NCBI GenBank assembly: GCA_050013795.1
Contig: JBEKEO010000194.1
Coordinates: 1-6,027 of the forward strand
Reading direction: 5' to 3'
From: CAWHOW01 sp050013795
Lineage (GTDB): Bacteria > Bacteroidota > Bacteroidia > Bacteroidales > CG2-30-32-10
Length of the DNA stretch: 6,027 nucleotides
Each line of letters opens with the position of its first letter. The stretch's first letter is position 1. The translations under genes and the position numbers were made by a program. Shown in pieces: positions 1-6,008 of the stretch. The notes below the pieces were generated by a model. That model made no database searches. It worked only from the letters and a program-made list of their open reading frames with translations, and had not been told where the DNA came from.

Positions 1-633
1 CGCGGATTGCTTAATCTGTCGGTCCCTGTTATGTTGCAGAACTTTCTTTCATTCTTTGGCTGGTTTGTTTTCTTTATGATAATAGAACATTTAGGAGAGA
101 AAGCTCTTGCGGTTTCAAACATCTGCCGAAGCATTTATATGTTGATGATAATTCCCATCTGGGGCTTGAGTTCTGCATGCAATACCCTTGTGAGCAATGC
201 CATGGGCGAAGGTTTGAAGGATAAAGTAATTTCCCTGATAAAGAAGATTTCGGTAATGAGTTTCCTTCTTACCACTATAGCAGTATTGGTACTGTTCATT
301 TTCCCACGTGCTATAGTTTCAATTTATACCAATGATACCAGCCTAATCCCCGATTCGATTTATGTTTTATATGTAATTGCCACAACAATGATCTTCTTTT
401 CTATTGCAATGGTGATGTTTCAGGGCGTTTCCGGTACAGGTAATACGAGAGTAACCTTTATGTTCGAGATAATAGCCATTACTGTTTACCAGATAACAGC
501 ATATTTGCTCGCGATTGTATTTAAAACGCCTGTTTACTATGTATGGATAGTGGAATGTATATATTTTATGATGATAGGCACCATGTCGTTTATTTACCTG
601 AAAACAGGAAAGTGGCGACAGACTATAATATAA
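1..633 (+). CDS. MATE-family multidrug/metabolite efflux transporter, C-terminal part (5' end outside window)
   Basis: The frame is open from base 1 (Arg-Gly-Leu-Leu-Asn...) to TAA at 631-633, giving 210 residues. MATE proteins usually have about 440-460 residues and 12 helices, so this is the second half and the true start lies upstream. The TTG at position 7 is not a credible start. Five or six hydrophobic helices are visible. The segment begins with the family-like SVPVMLQNF entry into helix 7, followed by a helix ending near SNAMGEG and later by the loop-helix QGVSGTGNTR, typical of the C-terminal bundle. MATE proteins sit in the inner membrane and export drugs or metabolites in exchange for Na+ or H+; the substrate cannot be told from this part. 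The gene converges on the minus-strand pair and ends inside a hairpin. Family assignment is by recognition of the sequence pattern and is fairly sure; the subfamily (DinF, NorM or MepA type) is not determined. Confidence 0.9.
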   Translation, partial: RGLLNLSVPVMLQNFLSFFGWFVFFMIIEHLGEKALAVSNICRSIYMLMIIPIWGLSSACNTLVSNAMGEGLKDKVISLIKKISVMSFLLTTIAVLVLFIFPRAIVSIYTNDTSLIPDSIYVLYVIATTMIFFSIAMVMFQGVSGTGNTRVTFMFEIIAITVYQITAYLLAIVFKTPVYYVWIVECIYFMMIGTMSFIYLKTGKWRQTII

Positions 634-656
634 AAGGGAGACCCCCATCTCCCTTT
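633..656. terminator. Hairpin terminator between convergent genes
   Basis: A perfect 9-bp stem (AAAGGGAGA at 633-641 with TCTCCCTTT at 648-656) encloses a 6-nt loop, CCCCCA. It starts on the last base of the MATE stop codon. On the minus strand the stem is followed by TTATATTATA, a weak U-rich tail, so it fits best as the terminator of the minus-strand pair. On the plus strand it lacks a T tract but could still act as a 3'-end stabilising hairpin. It is probably shared by both convergent transcripts. Confidence 0.6.
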
Positions 657-687
657 CATAACCCAAAACACTATGAAAAACAAAACA

Positions 688-906
688 TCAACGCCTGATT
701 GATATCAGCATACCTGTCATACCACCATAAATGACAGTATATAACGGATTAAGGCTTAAAGCCATTTCATCAGAACAGCAACTGGTAGAAAAGTAAAAAA
801 CATAACCAAGTATTCCTCCTATTATAATAGCTATGATATTTACAGGACGTGTTAATCGTTTAAACCATTGCAATTTCTTATTCTTATTAAAATGAACCAT
901 GTTCAT
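688..906 (-). CDS. Small two-helix membrane protein, DUF6132-like
   Basis: A 72-residue protein with a basic N-terminus (residues 6-20), a first membrane helix at about 22-40 (NIIAIIIGGILGYVFYF), a short polar loop with Cys43-Cys44, and a second hydrophobic segment at about 54-69 (PLYTVIYGGMTGMLISI). Length, topology, the glycine-rich first helix and the NP...YGG.. pattern match what I remember of the DUF6132 family of Bacteroidota, whose function is unknown to me. In remembered relatives the loop reads roughly GC-S-S-G-x-C-x-I; here the second cysteine position is Met48. It lies 8 nt downstream of the thioredoxin-fold gene on the same strand, so the two are probably co-transcribed, with the product acting in the inner membrane close to its neighbour's task. 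The ATG at 904-906 is used; a second ATG two codons later is also possible. Family assignment is from memory, not a search. Confidence 0.72.
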   Translation of the reverse strand: MNMVHFNKNKKLQWFKRLTRPVNIIAIIIGGILGYVFYFSTSCCSDEMALSLNPLYTVIYGGMTGMLISIRR

Positions 907-914
907 AATGCTGG

Positions 915-1232
915 TTATAAGAATTTATTGACCTGTTCTATCAATGTTTCGTTATCCTGTAAGCCGCTCAGATGTGAAACCATCTTACCGTTTTTATAAA
1001 TTAGAATAGTTGGATATGAAACAATTTTAAGTTTTTCTGTAAGAGATTTATTCCTATCACAGTTTATGTGATATATTTTTGTTTTGTTACCGGTAACTTG
1101 ATGAAATTTATTTAGTATCAACTTTTGAATTTTACTATAAAAATTCCATTCAACATAAAAATTTACTACAGAGATTCCATCATTTGAGATAAACTTGTAT
1201 GCTTTATCGTTTAAGGTCTGATATTCTTCCAT
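915..1232 (-). CDS. Thioredoxin-fold protein lacking the CXXC active site
   Basis: A 105-residue protein of normal thioredoxin length. Aligning by eye, SVVNFYVEWNFYSKIQKLIL (21-40) matches the thioredoxin strand-helix that normally reads VVDFWAEWCGPCK. Here Trp29 is kept but the C-G-P-C positions are Asn30-Phe31-Tyr32-Ser33. The rest of the fold is well kept: a strand with INCD (57-59), then NKSLTEKLKIVSYPTILIY with the cis-proline Pro74, and a GLQ-containing C-terminal strand and helix. The only cysteine is Cys58, away from the active site. It therefore cannot perform dithiol-disulfide exchange and more likely works as a binding, chaperone or scaffold protein. No signal peptide is visible, so it should be cytoplasmic. 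An AAGGGAAG stretch lies just upstream of the ATG at 1230-1232, a plausible ribosome-binding site. It is the first gene of a probable two-gene operon with the small membrane protein. The fold call is firm; the role is unknown. Confidence 0.85.
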   Translation of the reverse strand: MEEYQTLNDKAYKFISNDGISVVNFYVEWNFYSKIQKLILNKFHQVTGNKTKIYHINCDRNKSLTEKLKIVSYPTILIYKNGKMVSHLSGLQDNETLIEQVNKFL

Positions 1233-1362
1233 TCGCTTCCCTTGAAATACTTGTTAATATTAGCATGTAAAAGTAATGATACTATTAATGCCAGTCAATT
1301 GTGGGAAATACGTAATGTGTGTCATTGAAATTAAGGATATTCATTATATTTATATAAAGAGG

Positions 1363-1379
1363 AAAATATTGAATATTTT
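1363..1379. repeat. Short AT palindrome in the divergent intergenic region
   Basis: AAAATATT and AATATTTT flank a single G, a perfect 8-bp inverted repeat 24 nt upstream of the GH3-fusion start. It lies in the 170-nt region between two divergent transcripts and could be an operator, but A/T-only arms in AT-rich DNA can arise by chance. I found no TAnnTTTG Bacteroidota promoter motif on either strand of this region. The nearest miss is TAGTCTTTG on the minus strand at 1392-1400, with three rather than two spacer bases. Confidence 0.25.
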
Positions 1380-1403
1380 AGCGACTTAATTCAAAGACTA
1401 AGA

Positions 1404-4376
1404 ATGATGAAGTTTCTTGCAGGGGTTATTATATTAAGTTTTACTTTTCTTTCTCTGAAATCTCAAAATACGCATCGTCCAGATTCTTTATGGGTTGATT
1501 CTGTATTTAAAACAATGACTCCATTAGAGAGGATTGAACAACTCTTCATGATTAAAGTCTTTTCAAATGGAGACACTAAGTCTTTTAATGATATATCAAA
1601 ACAGGTATGCGATTATAAAGTAGGAGGAATAGCTTTCTTTAATGGTGGCCCTGTAAGTGAAGCAGAGTGGACAAATCAGTTTCAGAAGAAAGCGAAAGTT
1701 CCATTAATGATTTCAATTGACGGCGAGTGGGGACTTGCAATGCGATTGGATAGCACTCCTTCATTTCCAAGGCAAATAACACTTGGCGCTATTCAATATG
1801 ACAGCATTATTTATATGGTAGGCTCAGAAATTGCCCGTGAATGTAAGAGAATGGGCATACAAATGAATTTCGCTCCTGATGTTGATGTTAACAGCAATCC
1901 TAAGAATCCTGTAATAAACAGTCGTTCTTTTGGCGAGAGCAAGTATAATGTTGCAAAGAAAGGAATAGCGTATATGAAAGGGCTTCAGAATAACGGAGTC
2001 CTTGCTTGCGCGAAACATTTCCCAGGTCATGGCGATACCGATGTAGATTCGCATTACACTCTTCCTGTTATCCGCCATTCGAGGAAAATGATTGATACAC
2101 TTGATCTGTTCCCTTTCAAAGAAATGATCAAGAATAATGTGAGTTCAATAATGGTAGGTCATTTGAATGTCCCGTCACTGGATTCATCAAAAAAAAGTAT
2201 TTCAAGCGTATCGAAAGTGATAGTTACAGGGCTTTTAAAAAACAAACTTGGGTTTAAAGGTATTGTTATTAGCGATGCTCTTGATATGAAAGGTATCAGT
2301 AAAACACAAAAAAAAGGTTTTGCTGAATTGGATGCATTAATGGCTGGTAATGATATATTACTTATTCCACAGGATTTGCCTGTCGCTATTAATAGGATTA
2401 AAAAAGCTGTTGACACTTCATTGATTACTCAGGATTATATTGATCTGAAATGCAAAAAGATCCTTTATTATAAATATCAGGCAGGGCTTAATCATATTAA
2501 ACCTGTTGAAACAAAAGGACTTTATGAAGACCTGAATTCCCCTGATATTAGTTACCTGCAACGTTTGATATTTGAGAATGCAATCACTCTGGTTCAGAAT
2601 AAAAATAATTTAATTCCTCTGCAGCGTTTAGATACCCTGAAAATGGCGGTAGTGTCTGTTGGCGATACTGCAATAAGGACATTTCAAAAGGTTCTTTCAA
2701 ATTATGCTTCTATTGACTATTTTAACCTGAATAAGAATTGCAAGAAAGGAGAAGCCGATACTCTTCGCAAGAAGCTTAAAAAGTATAATCTTATTATTGT
2801 CGGCATACACGATACGCATAACCTTGTTGCAAAAAAATTCGGCATTACCAAGCAAGCCATAGACTTTGTAGATTCATTAAGCAGGCATAAGAAAATTATT
2901 CTTGATGTTTTTGGTAATCCATATACATTAGGAATGTTTCGTAATACTAAGAATATTGATGTAGTTGTTATGTCATATCAAAATATCAATATTGCAGAGG
3001 ACCTTTCTGCACAAATGCTCTTCGGCGGTATTCCTTTTAAAGGAAAGCTTCCGGTTACTGCATCTCCTGATTTCCCTCTTAACTCAGGTCTTACTACACA
3101 GTCTGTAAATGAAAAAACTGGACAGGAAGTTTTACCGGTTAAAGATTCATTCAGGCTGAAATACACTTCACCACGTGAATTAAATATTAATGACAAAGAC
3201 CTTGCGGTTATTGATTCCATTGCAATGAAAGGGATCAGGAATAAAGCATATCCCGGTTGCGTCGTTCTGGCAGCAAAAGATGGAAAAGTATTTTATGATA
3301 AAGCTTTTGGTTATCATACTTACGAGAATAAAGCCCCTACATTGGTTAACGATATTTTTGATATGGCTTCTGTAACCAAGATTGAAGCAACAACCATGGC
3401 TATTATGAAGTTGTACGATGAAGGTAAACTGGATATTGATAAACAACTTGGCGATTATCTTCCTATTCTGAAAGGTTCAAACAAAGAGCATATTGTTATA
3501 AGGGATGTGCTCGCCCACCAGGCGCGCCTTAAAGCATGGATTCCTTTTTATTTGGAAACCATCAAAAATGGTAAAGTTGATACAACTATTTATCATAAAG
3601 TCAAATCTGAAAAATTCCCTTACCGCGTTGCTGATAGTCTTTATATACGAAAGGATTATCCGGATTCTATCATTCAGGAAATTATTAAATCTCCATTGAA
3701 TAAAAAGAAAGAATATTTATACAGCGATATGGGCTTTTACCTGATGATGAAAATTATTGAACGAATCACCGGTGAAAATTTTGAAACATATTTACAGGAT
3801 AATTTCTACAATCCTCTTGGCATGAGTTCCACCGGATTTATGCCAAGGGAAAAATTTAAACTTTCACGCATAGTTCCTACTGAGATTGATGCTATTTGGA
3901 GAAAACAATTAGTATATGGCGATGTTGACGACCAGGGTGCAGCCATGATGGGTGGTGTATGCGGTCATGCAGGTCTGTTTTCCGATGCAAATGATTTGGC
4001 AACACTTATGCAGATGATATTGCAGAAAGGCGAATATGCAGGTATGCGTTACTTTAGTGATTCTACTGTTGAAGAATTCACAAAGTACCAGTTTCCGCAA
4101 AACAATAACAGGCGGGCTCTTGGTTTTGATAAACCTGCTTTGTTTTCGAAGGGCTCAAATCCGTGTTGTAAAAGCGCTTCAGATAGAAGTTTTGGACATT
4201 CGGGATTCACCGGCACTTATTTTTGGGTTGACCCTAAGGAAAACCTTATTTATATTTTCTTATCTAACAGGGTTTATCCTGATGCTGATAATAAAAAGAT
4301 TATTGATATGAATATCCGTACCGATATTCAGCAGGCTATATATAATGCTATTGCTAAAAGCCATTTTAAAGAATAA
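1404..4376 (+). CDS. Exported NagZ-like GH3 beta-N-acetylglucosaminidase fused to a beta-lactamase-fold serine hydrolase
   Basis: A 990-residue protein with three parts. Residues 1-20 are a signal peptide, probably cut at LKS|QN, with no lipobox. Residues about 30-365 are a GH3 TIM barrel of NagZ type: DGEWG (106-110) for substrate binding, KHFPGHGDTDVDSH (204-217) with the NagZ-specific Asp215/His217 acid-base dyad, and VISDALDM with nucleophile Asp291. Residues about 385-580 resemble the GH3 C-terminal alpha/beta domain. Residues about 595-985 form a class C beta-lactamase/AmiE-like serine hydrolase with ASVTK (Ser656, Lys659), YSD (Tyr773, in place of YxN) and HSG (932-934, in place of KTG). 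In Bacillus subtilis, NagZ (YbbD) and the serine-hydrolase-type amidase AmiE (YbbE) are separate secreted enzymes that successively remove GlcNAc and the peptide from muropeptides. This fusion probably does both in the periplasm. The amidase activity is inferred; an esterase or D-peptidase is possible. Tandem ATG codons open the gene, without a clear ribosome-binding site. Confidence 0.93.
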   Translation: MMKFLAGVIILSFTFLSLKSQNTHRPDSLWVDSVFKTMTPLERIEQLFMIKVFSNGDTKSFNDISKQVCDYKVGGIAFFNGGPVSEAEWTNQFQKKAKVPLMISIDGEWGLAMRLDSTPSFPRQITLGAIQYDSIIYMVGSEIARECKRMGIQMNFAPDVDVNSNPKNPVINSRSFGESKYNVAKKGIAYMKGLQNNGVLACAKHFPGHGDTDVDSHYTLPVIRHSRKMIDTLDLFPFKEMIKNNVSSIMVGHLNVPSLDSSKKSISSVSKVIVTGLLKNKLGFKGIVISDALDMKGISKTQKKGFAELDALMAGNDILLIPQDLPVAINRIKKAVDTSLITQDYIDLKCKKILYYKYQAGLNHIKPVETKGLYEDLNSPDISYLQRLIFENAITLVQNKNNLIPLQRLDTLKMAVVSVGDTAIRTFQKVLSNYASIDYFNLNKNCKKGEADTLRKKLKKYNLIIVGIHDTHNLVAKKFGITKQAIDFVDSLSRHKKIILDVFGNPYTLGMFRNTKNIDVVVMSYQNINIAEDLSAQMLFGGIPFKGKLPVTASPDFPLNSGLTTQSVNEKTGQEVLPVKDSFRLKYTSPRELNINDKDLAVIDSIAMKGIRNKAYPGCVVLAAKDGKVFYDKAFGYHTYENKAPTLVNDIFDMASVTKIEATTMAIMKLYDEGKLDIDKQLGDYLPILKGSNKEHIVIRDVLAHQARLKAWIPFYLETIKNGKVDTTIYHKVKSEKFPYRVADSLYIRKDYPDSIIQEIIKSPLNKKKEYLYSDMGFYLMMKIIERITGENFETYLQDNFYNPLGMSSTGFMPREKFKLSRIVPTEIDAIWRKQLVYGDVDDQGAAMMGGVCGHAGLFSDANDLATLMQMILQKGEYAGMRYFSDSTVEEFTKYQFPQNNNRRALGFDKPALFSKGSNPCCKSASDRSFGHSGFTGTYFWVDPKENLIYIFLSNRVYPDADNKKIIDMNIRTDIQQAIYNAIAKSHFKE

Positions 4377-4380
4377 GTGA

Positions 4381-4436
4381 CTAAATTACTAAATTAGGTA
4401 TAGGGGTATAAAGGTATATAGGTAAAGGGGATAAAA
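4381..4436. repeat. Degenerate 8-nt tandem repeat in intergenic spacer
   Basis: Two exact CTAAATTA units (4381-4388, 4389-4396) are followed by five G-initial octamers: GGTATAGG, GGTATAAA, GGTATATA, GGTAAAGG and GGATAAAA, starting at 4397, 4405, 4413, 4421 and 4429. The 8-nt spacing is exact across the array. The array begins 4 nt after the stop of the GH3 fusion, contains no gene, and forms the left arm of the inverted repeat that fills this spacer. Confidence 0.65.
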
Positions 4437-4473
4437 GTTTTTTTTATACCTTATTCCCTTATACCATATACCT
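4412..4473. repeat. Long imperfect inverted repeat (possible intergenic hairpin)
   Basis: The left arm at 4412-4434 (AGGTATATAGGTAAAGGGGA, then TAA) pairs with the right arm at 4451-4473. The arms agree apart from one bulged base on each side and one mismatch, with a 16-nt A/T loop holding a run of eight T at 4438-4445. The right arm is built of the same GGTATAA-type units on the opposite strand. It could stabilise or end the transcript of the upstream gene, but the T run is inside the loop, so it is not a standard intrinsic terminator. A related sequence is present at 6009-6027, which suggests a dispersed intergenic repeat family. Confidence 0.6.
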
Positions 4474-4481
4474 GATTACAT

Positions 4482-5084
4482 ATGCTCTTTACAAAGCAAC
4501 TCAAAGCCATGAAAATGAAAATAAATTTCTTCTTTATAATATGTTTAGTAATATTATGTATTGATTGCTTTGCACAATCTACCAAGCAAATAAAAAACGG
4601 GAGTTTCAAAAATACTTCAGGCAAGAATGAGATTTCTTCATGCACTGATTACATGAAATATATTCCTGATACAAGTAATCATTATCAAAATACACCAATA
4701 ATTACATACAGGGTAAATATTCATTTATTCAGGAAATCAGATGGCAGCGGTGTATATAAATTATCTGATACAACGGCATTCAGGCAACAAATTACATGGG
4801 TAAACCAGATGTACACTTATATATCACCCCCTACAATGCCTGTAAATCCACCTGCGGAATATATCAACGACAGCAGGGTAAGATTTAAATTAATGAAGAT
4901 ATATTTTCATGATAATGACACATTTTATTCTTCAAATACACCAGATGCCTGTGAAGGTAAATATTATAGCAAATTCGATGTAAATAAAGCGAATGAAATA
5001 AATATATTTTATTACCAGGATCCGCATTTTACTGAAGGTTCCGGATGCGGGCTTCATCCTTATTCTTCGTACTATGCACATTAA
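4482..5084 (+). CDS. N-terminal fragment of the interrupted metalloprotease (signal peptide and upper catalytic subdomain)
   Basis: A 200-residue open frame. Residues 10-31 form a signal peptide with Lys10-free start choices at Met10 or Met12 and probable cleavage at CFA|QS. Residues about 72-180 resemble the start of M43/pappalysin-like catalytic domains: a strand TYRVNIHLF, a helix FRQQITWVNQMYTYI holding the usual single Asn before the Tyr, a strand VRFKLMKIYF and then NEINIFYYQD, which in relatives is the strand preceding the zinc helix. It ends ...SSYYAH at the premature TAA, 16 codons before HEXXH. If translated alone it would be an exported, inactive polypeptide. This is likely a broken half rather than a separate gene. 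Confidence 0.55.
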   Translation: MLFTKQLKAMKMKINFFFIICLVILCIDCFAQSTKQIKNGSFKNTSGKNEISSCTDYMKYIPDTSNHYQNTPIITYRVNIHLFRKSDGSGVYKLSDTTAFRQQITWVNQMYTYISPPTMPVNPPAEYINDSRVRFKLMKIYFHDNDTFYSSNTPDACEGKYYSKFDVNKANEINIFYYQDPHFTEGSGCGLHPYSSYYAH

Positions 5085-5087
5085 AAT

Positions 5088-5903
5088 ATGATATGTGTGA
5101 CCCCAAATTGGGCTGCTGCACAAATGCTTGCCCACGAACTGGGGCATGTGCTCGGACTATATCATACGGGCGATTGTGCGGGTAAACAATGTATAAATTC
5201 AGGCGGGTTTTCAGATACATATCAGCCCGATTGCAATAAAGGCTGGTTAGAATGTGGTGTGAAAAAAATCCCTTCCTGCGGTTGTGGTACCGGTGATACG
5301 GGCATATCAAACAATATCATGGGATATAATATTTGCAGGACATATCTTTCGCCAATGCAAATGGGGACTATTCATTGCAATGCTTTATCCAATTACAGCT
5401 ATACGCAATATTTAAGTTGTGATTATGACCCTGCAAATTCAGATACAGTTTCTTCCAATGCAACATGGAATACTTCGAGAATAATTACGGGAGATTTAAC
5501 TGTTGAAAAGAATACTTCGCTTACTATTCAATGTTCGTTGGTAATGGCTGATAATTCAACAATAACTGTTGAAAAGGGCGCTTCATTGATTATTGATAAC
5601 GGGGCAATATTAACCGGCAGCGATGATAATTTCTGGAATGGAACGCTTATAGTAAAAGGCGGCGCCCGGTTAACTGTTAATTCATCGGCGCAGGTACGGA
5701 TGAACGGTAACGGAAAAATACTTATTGATAAAGGCCATGGTAAAGGGAATTTTACTTTTGACCCCGGTGCATTGATTTATTTGAATGACACCGCTACTTC
5801 GCTGGTGGTTAAAGGAAAATTAACATCAGTTTCAGGCGCTGAATTTGTTTTTAAGGGTAAAGGCAAAGTTATTTCCAAGATTTCAGCAAATAAATCTAAG
5901 TAA
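5088..5903 (+). CDS. C-terminal fragment of the interrupted metalloprotease (zinc site, Met-turn, beta-strand repeat tail)
   Basis: A 271-residue open frame starting with an ATG 3 nt after the premature stop, with no ribosome-binding site or signal peptide. HELGHVLGLYH (16-26) is the full metzincin HExxHxxGxxH site, with three His ligands and catalytic Glu17. IMGYN (77-81) is the Met-turn with Met78. Between them is a Cys-rich stretch with SDTYQPDC, like the DTP-type segment of M43 proteases, probably disulfide-bonded. From about residue 130 short strands repeat (GDLTVEKNTSLTI, STITVEKGASLIIDNGAIL, GTLIVKGGARLTV, GKILIDKG, TSLVVKGKLT), a pattern typical of right-handed beta-helix tails on secreted Bacteroidota proteins. 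The protein ends with a Lys-rich tail and no recognisable type IX secretion sorting domain. Reinitiation at this ATG could only make a cytoplasmic fragment lacking half the catalytic domain. Confidence 0.6.
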   Translation: MICVTPNWAAAQMLAHELGHVLGLYHTGDCAGKQCINSGGFSDTYQPDCNKGWLECGVKKIPSCGCGTGDTGISNNIMGYNICRTYLSPMQMGTIHCNALSNYSYTQYLSCDYDPANSDTVSSNATWNTSRIITGDLTVEKNTSLTIQCSLVMADNSTITVEKGASLIIDNGAILTGSDDNFWNGTLIVKGGARLTVNSSAQVRMNGNGKILIDKGHGKGNFTFDPGALIYLNDTATSLVVKGKLTSVSGAEFVFKGKGKVISKISANKSK

Positions 5904-5974
5904 TACTTTACAATAAACAAATGAAAGGACTTCACTTTAGAGCAAACCTTTCTTATATATGCAACAAAATAAAA

Positions 5975-5982
5975 TATTTTTG
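5975..5982 (+). promoter_or_regulatory. Possible Bacteroidota -7 promoter element (TATTTTTG)
   Basis: TATTTTTG matches the TAnnTTTG consensus of the main Bacteroidota promoter. It lies 72 nt after the protease stop and would serve a gene beyond the right edge. No TTG is seen at the expected -33 position, and the surroundings are A/T-only, so a chance match is quite possible. Confidence 0.25.
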
Positions 5983-6008
5983 TAATATTGTTTCCTCAAA
6001 TTGCAAAA

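Larger units (their letters stand above)
4482..5903 (+). pseudogene. Secreted M43-like zinc metalloprotease with beta-strand repeat C-terminus, interrupted by an in-frame stop
   Basis: Read through as one frame this would be a 473-residue protein: signal peptide, N-terminal catalytic subdomain, metzincin zinc site, Met-turn and a repetitive beta tail. A TAA at 5082-5084 interrupts it. Both halves lie in the same frame and neither is complete on its own: the first half lacks the zinc ligands and the second lacks an export signal and the N-terminal subdomain. Because the frame is unchanged, a base substitution rather than an indel explains the break; codons one change from TAA include Lys, Gln, Glu and Tyr codons. 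The rest of the frame has no further damage, so the event is recent or is a base-call error. Better starts than the ATG at 4482 are those at 4509 or 4515, which give a compact signal peptide (MKMKINFFFIICLVIL..., cut near CFA|QS). TAA stops other genes here, so reassignment is not the explanation. Confidence 0.72.

Noticed and set aside
367..666. 99-codon minus-strand open frame opposite the MATE gene
   Set aside because: It is antisense to transmembrane coding sequence, reads through the terminator hairpin and has a His/Tyr/Cys-rich composition typical of shadow frames.
3505..3699. 64-codon plus-strand open frame inside the fusion gene
   Set aside because: It overlaps the serine-hydrolase coding region in another frame and shows no domain or leader of its own; it is a shadow.
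4036..4311. 91-codon plus-strand open frame near the 3' end of the fusion gene
   Set aside because: It lies wholly within the well-supported serine-hydrolase domain (HSG motif region) in another frame, with a hydrophobic but featureless translation.
3240..4376. Antibiotic-resistance beta-lactamase as the role of the serine-hydrolase half
   Set aside because: The YSD and HSG motifs and the fusion to a NagZ-like enzyme fit a peptidoglycan amidase or peptidase better than a class C beta-lactamase.
4438..4445. T8 run as the poly-U tail of an intrinsic terminator for the fusion gene
   Set aside because: No GC-rich stem immediately precedes the run; it sits in the loop of the larger inverted repeat instead.
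4381..4473. CRISPR array or phage attachment site
   Set aside because: The repeats are only 8 nt, have no spacers, and no cas, integrase or transposase gene is present in the window.
5082..5084. TAA as a reassigned codon
   Set aside because: TAA ends the MATE gene, the thioredoxin-fold gene and the GH3 fusion at sensible domain ends, so it is an ordinary stop in this genome.
5082..5090. Break caused by a frameshift or homopolymer error in the A-run
   Set aside because: The frames before and after the stop are identical, so one indel cannot explain it; a substitution is needed.
5029..5310. Minus-strand open frames across the protease break
   Set aside because: They are antisense to the zinc-site region, have no recognisable motifs, and do not explain the interruption.
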